Source: Bacteroidota bacterium
GTDB taxonomy: Bacteria; Bacteroidota; Bacteroidia; Chitinophagales; Chitinophagaceae
DNA: 64,000 nucleotides
Assembly (NCBI GenBank): GCA_023423405.1
Contig: JAFAFR010000079.1
Coordinates: forward strand, 1 to 64,000
Direction of reading: 5' to 3'
Positions 41,191-49,308 of the stretch are shown piece after piece. The position numbers and the translations under genes were made by a program. How positions within the stretch are numbered: position 1 is the stretch's first letter; every line of letters starts with the position of its first letter. The notes under the pieces were generated by a model. The model ran no database searches. It was not told the DNA's origin and saw nothing but the letters and a program-made list of their open reading frames with translations.

Positions 41191-42240
41191 ATGTCATTTG
41201 CAAAAAAATTATGTACCGGCTTCCTGTTGCTGGCATCTTTACTGTCACTGAAAACGGAAGCCTGCACACGCATTGTGTACCAGGGTCCCAACGGTCTCAT
41301 CATTACGGCCCGCTCCATGGACTGGAAAGATGAAATTCCCGCCAACCTCTGGGTATTGACCAGGGGCATTGAAAGAAACGGCCAGACAGGCCCTAATTCC
41401 ATCCGGTGGAAATCAAAGTATGGCAGCCTGGTAACCACCTCCTGGGACATTGCTTCTTCCGATGGCATGAACGAAAAAGGCCTCGTTGCCAATATGCTCT
41501 GGCTTGGTGAATCGCAGTACCCGAAATTTGATCCGAAGGGCAGCAGGAAGGGACTGGCCATTTCCCTCTGGTTGCAGTATGTGCTGGATAATTTCGCCAG
41601 CGTTACCGAGGCGGTGAAAGAACTTTCACAGGAAAATTTCGATATCGTTTCAGACTATATTCCCGGAACGGAGCAATTCACTACCGTGCACCTTGCGATG
41701 TCGGATGCAACAGGCGACAATGCCGTGCTGGAATACATCAACGGCAAACTGTTGGTGCACCACGACCACTCTTATGTTGCCATGACCAACTCTCCCGTTT
41801 TTGAAGAACAGCTTGCCATCAACCAGTACTGGAAAGGTATTCCCGGCACTGTGATGCTTCCCGGCACCAACCGGGCAGCCGACCGTTTTGTGCGTGCCTC
41901 TTATTATATCGACGCCATTCCAAAAACAGACAATACCCGCGTTGCCGTGGCCAGCGTATTCAGCGTCATCCGCAACTGTTCCGTGCCCTACGGCATTTCC
42001 ACCGCAAACGAACCCAATATTTCTTCCACGCGCTGGAGAACGGTATCGGATCAAAAGAACCTGGTCTATTATTTTGAGAACGTGCTTACCCCCAACGTTG
42101 TATGGGTTGACCTTAAAAAGATCGACTTCAGCGAAAAAGCGAAGGTGAAAAAACTGGCGCTCGACAAAGGGCAGACCTACGGCGGTGAATGTTCGGCACA
42201 ATTTGCAGCAACGACTCCTTTTACGTTCCTGGGTTTATAA
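41191..42240 (+). CDS. Choloylglycine-hydrolase-like linear amide hydrolase (Ntn)
   Basis: A 349-residue N-terminal-nucleophile amidase with signal peptide MSFAKKLCTGFLLLASLLSLKTEA; signal cleavage exposes the catalytic C25 (ACTRIVYQGP). Conserved RSMDWKD, SSDGMNEKGLVANML, SDATGDNAVLEY and AMTNSPVFEEQL segments match the bile-salt hydrolase/penicillin V acylase family. The substrate is an N-acyl amide; with no bile context, a lipid or antibiotic amide is more plausible (inference). The secreted form is usual for this family in Bacteroidota. Confidence 0.92.
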   Translation: MSFAKKLCTGFLLLASLLSLKTEACTRIVYQGPNGLIITARSMDWKDEIPANLWVLTRGIERNGQTGPNSIRWKSKYGSLVTTSWDIASSDGMNEKGLVANMLWLGESQYPKFDPKGSRKGLAISLWLQYVLDNFASVTEAVKELSQENFDIVSDYIPGTEQFTTVHLAMSDATGDNAVLEYINGKLLVHHDHSYVAMTNSPVFEEQLAINQYWKGIPGTVMLPGTNRAADRFVRASYYIDAIPKTDNTRVAVASVFSVIRNCSVPYGISTANEPNISSTRWRTVSDQKNLVYYFENVLTPNVVWVDLKKIDFSEKAKVKKLALDKGQTYGGECSAQFAATTPFTFLGL

Positions 42241-42249
42241 CAAGCGCAT

Positions 42250-42283
42250 ATAGATAAAATCTATCCGATTATAGAATTAATCG
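42250..42283. promoter_or_regulatory. OxyR-like palindromes upstream of katG
   Basis: ATAGATAAAATCTAT (42250-42264) matches ATAGnTnnnAnCTAT exactly, the half-site form of the E. coli OxyR site. A second palindrome, CGATTA-N6-TAATCG (42266-42283), adjoins it. They lie 87-121 bases upstream of the katG start, in the position expected for a peroxide-activated promoter. Confidence 0.55.
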
Positions 42284-42370
42284 AATTTGATTATTTGAGT
42301 AAAGGCGTAATTTTATTGACCTGCAGCACCCGTTGCGGGATAGAATCATTGTACACAAAAATTTATACCA

Positions 42371-44647
42371 TTGGAAAAAGAATCAAAAGACCTCAGCAAA
42401 TGCCCCTTTCATAACGGGAGCCTGAAAAGCAATGCGGGTGGCAGTGGCACACGCAACCGCGACTGGTGGCCTGACCAGCTAAGACTGAACATCCTACGCC
42501 AGCACTCGTCTTTATCGAACCCGATGGATAAAGATTTCGACTATGCCGAAGCCTTTAAAAGCCTCGACCTGGAAGCAGTGAAAAAAGACCTGCATGCGCT
42601 CATGACCGACTCGCAGGACTGGTGGCCCGCCGACTTTGGCCACTATGGCGGTCTTTTTATCCGCATGGCCTGGCACAGCGCCGGCACTTACCGCATCGGC
42701 GACGGCCGTGGGGGCGCCGGTTCCGGCCAGCAGCGTTTTGCTCCCCTCAACAGTTGGCCCGACAACGTGAGCCTCGACAAAGCCCGTCGCCTGCTCTGGC
42801 CCATCAAGCAGAAATACGGCAATAAAATATCCTGGGCCGACCTGCTGATCCTCACGGGTAACGTGGCGCTGGAGTCAATGGGCTTCAAAACCTTCGGTTT
42901 TGCCGGCGGCCGGGAAGACAGGTGGGAACCCGATGAAGATGTGTACTGGGGTTCGGAAACAACCTGGCTGGGCGGCGACGTCCGTTATGCGCACGGTTCT
43001 CCCGGCGTGGTGGAAGGGCATGGCGTAACAGTGTCCGACGACGATGCCGACGGTAACATACATTCGCGCAACCTGGAGAACCCGCTGGCTGCCGTGCAAA
43101 TGGGCCTTATTTATGTAAACCCCGAAGGTCCCGATGGCAACCCCGACCCCATCGCCGCCGCGAAAGACATACGCGATACCTTTGGCCGCATGGCCATGAA
43201 CGATGAGGAAACCGTGGCGCTGATCGCAGGCGGGCATAGTTTCGGAAAAACGCACGGCGCAGCGCCGGCCACGCACGTGGGCAAAGAGCCCGAAGCGGCC
43301 GGCCTCGAACTGCAGGGCCTGGGCTGGAGCAACAGCTACGGATCGGGCAAGGGAGCCGATACCATTACGAGCGGACTGGAAGTAACCTGGACAAAAACGC
43401 CCACACAATGGAGCAATAATTTCTTCGAGAACCTCTTTGGTTTCGAATGGGAACTGACCAAGAGTCCGGCCGGTGCACACCAATGGGTGGCCAAAGATGC
43501 AGAAGCCATCATTCCCGATGCCTTCGACGCCACGAAGAAACACCGTCCCACGATGCTGACCACGGATCTGTCGCTCCGTTTTGATCCCATATATGGAAAG
43601 ATTTCGCGCCGCTTTCTGGAAGACCCCGATGCATTTGCCGACGCTTTCGCACGCGCCTGGTTCAAACTGACACATCGCGATATGGGTCCGCGCGCACGCT
43701 ATCTTGGTCCCGACGTTCCATCTGAAGTTTTGATCTGGCAGGATCCGATCCCTGAACGTGATCATGAGTTGGTCAACGACAACGATATAGCCGCGTTGAA
43801 AGCGAAGATACTGGCATCGGGACTATCCGTGCCGGAGCTCGTTTCCACGGCCTGGGCTTCTGCTTCCACATTCAGGGGGTCCGACAAACGTGGCGGCGCA
43901 AATGGTGCGCGCGTGCGGCTGGCGCCGCAGAAGTACTGGCAGGTGAACAATCCCGCGCAGTTGCAGAAAGTGACCGGCATCCTGGAAGACATCCAGTCGG
44001 CTTTAAACGCAGCACAAACGGGTGGTAAGAAAATATCACTGGCCGACCTGATCGTACTGGCCGGTTGCGCCGCTGTGGAGAAAGCAGCGAAGGATGCCGG
44101 GCACGATATTGCGGTTCCGTTTACACCCGGCCGCATGGATGCATCGCAGGAGCAAACCGATGTGGAATCGATAAGTCTTCTTGAGCCCGTCGCCGATGGC
44201 TTCCGCAACTACCGCAAAGCGAAATTGCCAGCGTCTACTGAAGCCATGCTGGTCGACAAAGCGCAGTTGCTCACACTCACTGCGCCGGAACTGACGGCAC
44301 TGGCAGGCGGACTGCGCGTGCTGGGCGCCAACTACGATGGATCGAAACACGGCGTGTTCACTACACGACCCGGCCATCTCACCAACGATTTCTTTGTGAA
44401 CCTGCTGGACATGCGCACCGCCTGGAAAGCGGTTGGGGATGACCGCGAGCTTTATGAAGGCAGCGACCGCAGCACCGGTGCGCCGAAGTGGACGGCCACC
44501 CGCGCCGACCTTGTATTCGGCTCCAATGCCGAGTTGCGGGCCATTGCGGAAATGTACGGCAGCGCCGACGGCGGAGAGAAATTCGTGGGGGATTTTGTGG
44601 CCGCCTGGAATAAGGTGATGAATCTCGATAGGTTTGATTTGAAGTGA
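42371..44647 (+). CDS. katG: Catalase-peroxidase
   Basis: A 758-residue bifunctional haem enzyme degrading hydrogen peroxide. All key residues are present: distal R98, W101 and H102 (RMAWHSAGTY), the Trp-Tyr-Met adduct W101-Y248-M274, and proximal H289 (AGGHSFGKTHG). The start is a TTG; the next ATG is far downstream, and the protein already begins like other KatGs (CPFHNG at 11-16). An OxyR-like palindrome lies upstream, and two strong hairpins with a T8 tract follow the stop, so it is a single-gene unit. Confidence 0.97.
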   Translation: MEKESKDLSKCPFHNGSLKSNAGGSGTRNRDWWPDQLRLNILRQHSSLSNPMDKDFDYAEAFKSLDLEAVKKDLHALMTDSQDWWPADFGHYGGLFIRMAWHSAGTYRIGDGRGGAGSGQQRFAPLNSWPDNVSLDKARRLLWPIKQKYGNKISWADLLILTGNVALESMGFKTFGFAGGREDRWEPDEDVYWGSETTWLGGDVRYAHGSPGVVEGHGVTVSDDDADGNIHSRNLENPLAAVQMGLIYVNPEGPDGNPDPIAAAKDIRDTFGRMAMNDEETVALIAGGHSFGKTHGAAPATHVGKEPEAAGLELQGLGWSNSYGSGKGADTITSGLEVTWTKTPTQWSNNFFENLFGFEWELTKSPAGAHQWVAKDAEAIIPDAFDATKKHRPTMLTTDLSLRFDPIYGKISRRFLEDPDAFADAFARAWFKLTHRDMGPRARYLGPDVPSEVLIWQDPIPERDHELVNDNDIAALKAKILASGLSVPELVSTAWASASTFRGSDKRGGANGARVRLAPQKYWQVNNPAQLQKVTGILEDIQSALNAAQTGGKKISLADLIVLAGCAAVEKAAKDAGHDIAVPFTPGRMDASQEQTDVESISLLEPVADGFRNYRKAKLPASTEAMLVDKAQLLTLTAPELTALAGGLRVLGANYDGSKHGVFTTRPGHLTNDFFVNLLDMRTAWKAVGDDRELYEGSDRSTGAPKWTATRADLVFGSNAELRAIAEMYGSADGGEKFVGDFVAAWNKVMNLDRFDLK

Positions 44648-44651
44648 AGGA

Positions 44652-44703
44652 GCTCCCGTAAAGACCGGGAGCGGGCAGCCGGGCGAACCGGCTGCTTTTT
44701 TTT
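44652..44703 (+). terminator. Double-hairpin intrinsic terminator after katG
   Basis: GCTCCCG/CGGGAGC (44652-44658 and 44666-44672), then GCAGCCGG-GCGAA-CCGGCTGC (44675-44695), followed by eight T (44696-44703). The second hairpin is a textbook terminator, five bases after the stop region. Confidence 0.85.
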
Positions 44704-44824
44704 GCGCATGATATCGCCATGACAGAACAACGGAAAAACAGCATCCTAAAAATCATCCACTGAAATCATAGATGCGCTCGAAGACACGCAGCTTCTGTTT
44801 TCAACTTTGCTGAAACAATCTATT

Positions 44825-45175
44825 ATGAAAGAATTTGCACTACTCTTCCGCATGGACATTACAACACCGGGCGCGCAACCCACATCGTTGCAAATGCAGG
44901 CCTATATGAAAGACTGGATGGCCTGGATCAACGGCATAGCCGAAAAGGGGCAGCTTGCCAGCGGCGGAAATCATTTCTCCCGCGAGGGCCGGGTGCTGCA
45001 ATCCAACAGGGAACAAATTGAATCGCCCCATATTTCGGAAAACAATTCCGTTGCAGGATACATTATTGTGCGCGCTAAGGACCTGGACGATGCCACTGTC
45101 CTAGCCCGGAAATGCCCCATATTGCATGGAGATAACACCAGTGTGGAGATCCGTGAACTCGGTGTACCGGGTTAA
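44825..45175 (+). CDS. YCII-related domain protein
   Basis: A 116-residue protein of the YciI/DGPF fold (MKEFALLFRMDITT; YMKDWMAWINGIAEKGQLASGG; AGYIIVRAKDLDDATVLARKCPILH). Members are small ferredoxin-like dimers; some are co-factors of ECF sigma factors and most are uncharacterised. It is preceded by a 180-bp region with the katG terminator. ATG 44825 is preferred over a frame start at 44807. Confidence 0.85.
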   Translation: MKEFALLFRMDITTPGAQPTSLQMQAYMKDWMAWINGIAEKGQLASGGNHFSREGRVLQSNREQIESPHISENNSVAGYIIVRAKDLDDATVLARKCPILHGDNTSVEIRELGVPG

Positions 45176-45200
45176 TAAAATGACGGGATCGGGAACTGCT

Positions 45201-45208
45201 TATATTTG
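45201..45208 (+). promoter_or_regulatory. -7 element just before a lipoprotein ATG
   Basis: TATATTTG matches TAnnTTTG and ends 3 bases before the ATG at 45212, so a transcript from it would be nearly leaderless. No TTTG is found at the -33 distance, so the promoter call is tentative. Confidence 0.35.
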
Positions 45209-45211
45209 TTT

Positions 45212-45676
45212 ATGACCCGCCGGTCCCCCTTCAACACCCTGCTGCTCCTGGCGGCGCTGATGCCAGCACTCCTTTCCTGCGATCCGGGTATCAGCGTGGT
45301 AATTATCAACGGATCGAAAGCTGATAAGCATATCCGGGTAATATATCCGCCGGGTTTCAAAAAGCCTTTTGGTATGCAGGCAGAGGGTGCCGATTCAATC
45401 ATGATTTATACAGCCGACGGCGCCCCGGACCAGAAGAGCGTTCAAAAAACACCTGTTCTAACCTCCGATACTTTGGAAAGAACCTACTCCTTCCTGCTGA
45501 AAGCCGGGCAGGAAGCCGTTGTGGAAAGCCGCTCAATGACGGCGCAGCCTACCTATGGACAATTCTTTATCATCGACAACAATGACACAGTCGAGCTGAA
45601 ACAAAAAGACCGGCAATTCGTGAAAAGGCCCAAACTGATGCTGGGCGGCGCCTGGACATATACCATTAAAAGGTGA
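45212..45676 (+). CDS. Hypothetical lipoprotein
   Basis: A 154-residue protein with lipobox LLSC (MPALLSCDPG, lipid Cys about 23). The rest is beta-rich, with SVVIINGSKADKHIRVIYPPGFKKPF and FFIIDNNDTVELKQKD segments, but I recognise no family. ATG 45212 is used; a TTG two codons earlier is possible. It ends about 90 bp before the cobalamin riboswitch. Confidence 0.7.
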   Translation: MTRRSPFNTLLLLAALMPALLSCDPGISVVIINGSKADKHIRVIYPPGFKKPFGMQAEGADSIMIYTADGAPDQKSVQKTPVLTSDTLERTYSFLLKAGQEAVVESRSMTAQPTYGQFFIIDNNDTVELKQKDRQFVKRPKLMLGGAWTYTIKR

Positions 45677-45764
45677 GCTGGAACTGAAAATTCAGAAGCA
45701 ACCCATTCTAATTTTTATTGTTAGATTCGCAGCCCGTAGCTCTTTATTTTATTCTTCATCAAAC

Positions 45765-45917
45765 GACAAGGTTTTACTTCATGTAAATTAATAGGGAACT
45801 GTGTGCAAATCACAGGCTGACCCGCAACTGTAAGTAACCACATGATTTTTACCGCTGATGTCCACTGCTCAAAGCGGGAAGGACGGTAAAAATGTTACAA
45901 GCCAGGAGACCTGCCTT
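45765..45917 (+). ncRNA. Cobalamin riboswitch (AdoCbl class)
   Basis: The conserved cobalamin aptamer core is readable in order: AATAGGGAACTGTGTGCAAA, GGCTGACCCGCAACTGTAAG and GCCAGGAGACCTGCC (45901-45915). Stems are visible around CTGTG/CACAG and around GTTAC. Boundaries are approximate. Cobalamin riboswitches turn off genes for B12 synthesis or uptake when the cofactor is plentiful. No B12 gene follows in this window: 240 bases of sequence without a gene separate it from an acyl-CoA thioesterase gene. Confidence 0.9.
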
Positions 45918-46157
45918 TGCCGTATTGACATTGCTTTCGTGGAATAAAGCAGAAGTCTGAAAATGTAGAAACCCATTCGTTTTGCGGGGAAGTACTATTC
46001 TCCGCTTATTCATTGCATTTACACCCACTCTTCCTGCCTGATCCCATCCTGCTTTTTCAATTGCGGCAACAGCATCCAAACCTGTTATAAACAAGCTGCC
46101 TCGTTACGATGCTGAATAAGAACGCCGGTAATTGACAAAGCACATAAACAAGAAAAG
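45918..46157 (+). other. Untranslated gap between riboswitch and thioesterase
   Basis: This 240-base segment has no supported gene. An ATG 45 bases after the aptamer is immediately followed by TAG, and the frame after it runs 48 codons without resemblance to any protein. It may be the expression platform plus decayed remains of a gene once controlled by the riboswitch. Confidence 0.5.
45984..46005 (+). promoter_or_regulatory. Hairpin downstream of the cobalamin aptamer
   Basis: GCGGGGAA (45984-45991) pairs with TTCTCCGC (45998-46005) through seven standard pairs and one G-T wobble around a 6-base loop. It could be part of the riboswitch expression platform, acting as a terminator-like stem, although no long T-tract follows. 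Confidence 0.45.
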
Positions 46158-46541
46158 ATGACATTGGATGAAAAGATAGCCGCATCGGAAACGCATATTT
46201 TTAAAGCCGTTTTCCCCAACACCACCAACCACTACGATACCCTGTTTGGCGGCATGGCTATGCACCTGATGGATGAAGTGGCCTTTATTACCGCCACGCG
46301 TTTCAGCCGTAAGCGGGTTGTAACCGTAAGCAGCGACCGTATTGATTTCACCAGGCCTATTCCTTCGGGAACATTGGTAGAACTCATTGGAAAAGTAATC
46401 CATGTAGGTAATACCAGTATGAAAGTGCATGTTGAAATCTACGTGGAACAAATGTATTCCGCACACAGGGAAAAAGCCATCAGCGGCAATTTCACCCTTG
46501 TAGCCGTAGATGAGCACAAGAGACCCATCAAAATCGTATAA
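46158..46541 (+). CDS. Acyl-CoA thioesterase (hotdog fold, YciA-like)
   Basis: A 127-residue cytoplasmic hotdog thioesterase hydrolysing acyl-CoA to free acid and CoA. HYDTLFGGMAMHLMDEVAFI includes the usual catalytic Asp, and VVTVSSDRIDFTRPIPSGTLVELIGKV is typical of the YciA/ACOT family. It is the first gene downstream of the cobalamin riboswitch, convergent with the fluoride operon (35-bp gap). If it is controlled by the riboswitch, propionyl/methylmalonyl-CoA balance would be a logical link (inference). Confidence 0.93.
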   Translation: MTLDEKIAASETHIFKAVFPNTTNHYDTLFGGMAMHLMDEVAFITATRFSRKRVVTVSSDRIDFTRPIPSGTLVELIGKVIHVGNTSMKVHVEIYVEQMYSAHREKAISGNFTLVAVDEHKRPIKIV

Positions 46542-46575
46542 ACGCCAGTTGCACTCAATTCAAGGATCTGGAAAA

Positions 46576-47028
46576 CTATTCCATTCGCGGCGGCGTCACC
46601 AGCACCGGTATGGTGGCATGCCTGATCACGTATTCCGCAATGGAGCCTGTCAGCATCCTCCCGATCCCCGAGCGGCCATGCGTGCCCATCACGATCAGAT
46701 CGGCGCCCCATTCACCGGCAATGCGGACGATCTCCTGCTCCGGATAACCTTCGGGCGTGAACCTTTCGATTTCGCTGATCCCGTTGTACAGGCGAATGAA
46801 TTGTTCGATCGTTTGCTCTGCTTCCTTCAATAAAATCAACTGGCTTTGTTCGGGCGTAATACCGAGGTCGGCGCTGACCACTTCCTTCGACCGGTTCACC
46901 ACGAATAGCAATCCCAGGGTGGCTTTCAGGCTATGCGCGATTGAAAAGCCAACCCTTGCCGCCTTCATGGAATAGGAGCTGTTATCGATGGCCAGCAATA
47001 TTTTTTGATAAACCGGTTCCATATACAT
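46576..47028 (-). CDS. Universal stress protein
   Basis: A 150-residue UspA domain protein. The ATP-binding pattern G-2x-G-9x-G-S/T is present in GTHGRSGIGRMLTGSIAEYV, and KILLAIDNSSYS starts the fold. Usp proteins help cells survive stress; some bind ATP. It is last in the leftward fluoride operon, 41 bp after fluC. ATG 47028 is the annotated start; an ATG two codons further (MEPVYQ) is also possible. Confidence 0.92.
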   Translation of the reverse strand: MYMEPVYQKILLAIDNSSYSMKAARVGFSIAHSLKATLGLLFVVNRSKEVVSADLGITPEQSQLILLKEAEQTIEQFIRLYNGISEIERFTPEGYPEQEIVRIAGEWGADLIVMGTHGRSGIGRMLTGSIAEYVIRHATIPVLVTPPRME

Positions 47029-47068
47029 TTATTCAGATTTTATTCTGCCAATGCCCGGATGTAACGAC

Positions 47069-47437
47069 TTATTTTGATACCATCATTCCCGCAACCGTAG
47101 CAGAGAGTCCCAGCAATACACTCAGTACCACATAAGGTATGAAATACATATAATTACCTTGTCGGAACAGGCTGATGCTTTCATAGGAAAAGCTCGAAAA
47201 AGTAGTATAGCCGCCACAAAGCCCGGTGACCAGGAAAAGCCGCCATTCAGGCGCCAATGCTACATGCCTGTTGGAAAAACCATACAGCAGTCCAATGGCA
47301 AAACATCCCGTAATATTAACCAGGAAGGTTCCCGCAGGAAAACTCACGGTTACAACCCGGCTCATCAATACCTGCACCAGGTAGCGCAGCACGCTGCCCA
47401 GTCCGCCACCAAAGAATATGATCAATGCCGCTTTCAT
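47069..47437 (-). CDS. crcB: Fluoride channel FluC (CrcB)
   Basis: A 122-residue, four-helix dual-topology fluoride exporter. Family motifs are GGGLGSVLRYLVQ, the conserved Asn in LVNITGCFAIGL, and GLCGGYTTFSSFSYES with the fluoride-track Ser/Thr/Phe residues. It acts as a homodimer in the inner membrane. It is in an operon with a CLC-F antiporter, DUF190 and a fluoride riboswitch, so the function is well supported by context. Confidence 0.96.
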   Translation of the reverse strand: MKAALIIFFGGGLGSVLRYLVQVLMSRVVTVSFPAGTFLVNITGCFAIGLLYGFSNRHVALAPEWRLFLVTGLCGGYTTFSSFSYESISLFRQGNYMYFIPYVVLSVLLGLSATVAGMMVSK

Positions 47438-47443
47438 TTGCTT

Positions 47444-47812
47444 TTATTCAACGTCCCAGAATTCCACCTCTTTGTAAATGACCACTTTCTCCCGGAGCGA
47501 CTCGCGGTGCTTCAGGAAAAAAGTTTCCAGCTTTTCCCTTTTATCCACCAGTTCCACGCACATGGCTAACCGCGAATTGTCTCCTTCGGCCGTAAAAGAA
47601 ATGATCTTTCCGTCGGTCGTAAAACTGGTATGGGTGCTGTGTGCAGCGGCATTGATGATGCCATCCTTTTTTGCCTCTTCTATCAGGTGCATGTAAGTTG
47701 ATTTGGGAAAGAGTTTCCGGAACAGGCTCCTTGCGCCTTGCCGCACTTTGTGCGCCGGGGCTATATAGATCTCCAGCTTGCCCAGGGAATGATGTTTTAT
47801 TTTCTCCTCCAT
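47444..47812 (-). CDS. DUF190 protein of the fluoride operon
   Basis: A 122-residue PII-like small protein (KLEIYIAPAHKVRQGARSLFRKLFPKSTYMHLIEEAKKDGI, DKREKLETFFLKHRESL) of the DUF190 family, commonly linked to crcB. It may sense a ligand or modulate the channel; function is not established. It overlaps the CLC gene end by 16 bp and precedes crcB by 6 bp. Confidence 0.85.
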   Translation of the reverse strand: MEEKIKHHSLGKLEIYIAPAHKVRQGARSLFRKLFPKSTYMHLIEEAKKDGIINAAAHSTHTSFTTDGKIISFTAEGDNSRLAMCVELVDKREKLETFFLKHRESLREKVVIYKEVEFWDVE

Positions 47813-49158
47813 AATTTCCGGTTTTTGACACGCTTCTGCCGCACCGTGTGCAGCGTCTGATTTGTATGATGATCCAGCTCGTTGATTTTAGATACCCCAA
47901 TACGCTGGGCATGATAAATGCCGGAATGCCCGCTGAAATAATAGGCCGTAAAGCAGGCCACCGCATAGTACAGCACATTGTCTGCGCCAAAGAGTTCCAC
48001 CCCCATAATGGTACAGGCGATGGGCGTATTGGTGGCGCCGGCAAATACGGCAATGAAACCCAGTCCCGCCATCAGGTCCACCGGCGCACCGGTGAGCGTG
48101 GCAATGGCATTGCCCAAAGCAGCGCCGATAAAGAACAACGGCGTTACCTCCCCTCCTTTAAAACCCATGCCGATCGTAATGGCTGTGAACAGCAGCTTCC
48201 AGAGCCAACTGAAATAAGTAGCGCCCCCTTCCCGGAAGCAGGACAAAATGGATACCGCATCGGGATCGGGATTCGTGACGCCAAGACCCAGATAATCCTG
48301 TGTACCTAACAGGTAGGAACAACCGATGATCAGCAAACCGCCCACAGCCGGGATCAGCCACTTGATCCTGATCCAGCGGTTGCTGTAATTTTTAATGGTA
48401 TGAGTGGTTTCTGCAAACAGGTAGCCAGCCAGGCCAAAAGCCATCCCTGCCAGGATCGCCTGGCCAAGCAGCAAAAAATCAACATGAAAATAACGGAAGA
48501 ACACCAGGCCCTTTTCCGCAAAGAGTATCTGGTAATGCGTATGCCGGATGCCCCAGGCGCTGCAGACAATATCGGCAAGCACGCTGGCCATGAAGCAGGG
48601 CATCAGCGCATCGTGCCGGATGCGCCCCAGCGCCAACACTTCCAGCGCAAAAATGGCGCCCGTAATGGGCGTCCCGAACACAGCGCCAAAGCCCGCAGCA
48701 ATACCCGTCATCAGCAGCGTTTTCACATCCCCGGGCGACAACCGGAGCTGCCGGGCGAAGAACTGCGCCATGCTTCCGCCGATCTGCACGGCGGTTCCCT
48801 CCCTGCCTGCCGAACCGCCAAAAAAATGCGTCACCACCGTTGTGAACAGCACCAGTGGCGCCATGCGGAAAGGCACGCCTCCTCCCGGTTCATGGATCTC
48901 GTCCATGATGAGGTTATTGCCGGCTTCCGCATTCTTACCGGCATATTTATACAAAGCATAAATACCTGTACCCGCTGCCGGCAACAGGAAAAGCAGCCAG
49001 GGATGGGCAAAGCGGAAGTTGATGGCCAGTTCGAGCAGCCACAAGAAAAGCGCCACCAGCGAGCCCACTACTGCAGCCACAGGAATGACCAGCAGGGTCC
49101 ACTTAACTAAATAGGAGATAATAAAAAGATGTTCAAAAGAGGTTTTCAGCCTTTTCAT
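47797..49158 (-). CDS. CLC-F type fluoride/proton antiporter
   Basis: A 453-residue voltage-gated-chloride-channel family membrane protein. GSAGREGTAVQ (gating Glu E120) and GMGFKGGEVTPLFF (330-343) are typical of the fluoride-specific CLC-F clade, and the chloride-type GSGIP filter is absent, with GNNLI at 80-84 instead. It exports fluoride in exchange for protons. ATG 49158 is used; it is directly preceded by the riboswitch platform. First gene of the leftward fluoride operon (CLC-F, DUF190, FluC, Usp). Confidence 0.92.
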   Translation of the reverse strand: MKRLKTSFEHLFIISYLVKWTLLVIPVAAVVGSLVALFLWLLELAINFRFAHPWLLFLLPAAGTGIYALYKYAGKNAEAGNNLIMDEIHEPGGGVPFRMAPLVLFTTVVTHFFGGSAGREGTAVQIGGSMAQFFARQLRLSPGDVKTLLMTGIAAGFGAVFGTPITGAIFALEVLALGRIRHDALMPCFMASVLADIVCSAWGIRHTHYQILFAEKGLVFFRYFHVDFLLLGQAILAGMAFGLAGYLFAETTHTIKNYSNRWIRIKWLIPAVGGLLIIGCSYLLGTQDYLGLGVTNPDPDAVSILSCFREGGATYFSWLWKLLFTAITIGMGFKGGEVTPLFFIGAALGNAIATLTGAPVDLMAGLGFIAVFAGATNTPIACTIMGVELFGADNVLYYAVACFTAYYFSGHSGIYHAQRIGVSKINELDHHTNQTLHTVRQKRVKNRKLWRRK

Positions 49159-49159
49159 T

Positions 49160-49210
49160 CCTACAAATTATTCCACGTAAATATTAATTACAATATTTAT
49201 AATTTGTAGG
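49160..49210 (-). promoter_or_regulatory. Riboswitch expression platform: 12-bp inverted repeat over the start region
   Basis: CCTACAAATTAT at the 3' end of the aptamer (minus, 49210 to 49199) is exactly complementary to ATAATTTGTAGG (49171 to 49160), which ends one base before the CLC-F ATG. An inner 8-bp inverted repeat (49178-49185 and 49192-49199) lies between. Without fluoride, the outer arms would occlude the ribosome region; fluoride binding holds CCUAC in the aptamer and frees it. Confidence 0.65.
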
Positions 49211-49260
49211 CGCCATCAGCTCAAAATCCGGAGCGGTTCAAATAGGAAGACACCATTTCC
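49206..49260 (-). ncRNA. Fluoride riboswitch (crcB motif)
   Basis: The minus strand reads GGAAATGGTGTCTTCC, then a linker with AACC, then GCTC-N8-GAGC, then TGATGGCGCCTAC. Stem GGAA/TTCC, stem GCTC/GAGC, and a pseudoknot between GGTGTC (49254-49249) and GGCGCC (49214-49209) all pair, two of the six pseudoknot pairs being G-T. The TGATGGCNCCTAC end is the hallmark of the fluoride aptamer. It sits 47 bp before the CLC-F start and should switch the operon on with fluoride. Confidence 0.88.
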
Positions 49261-49308
49261 TTTTCCGTGGACCACGAAGATAACTGTTTTGCATGAACCT
49301 CCCGGCTG

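Noticed and set aside
45849..46094. Leftward 81-codon frame inside and after the cobalamin riboswitch
   Set aside because: It overlaps a conserved riboswitch on the other strand and resembles no protein.
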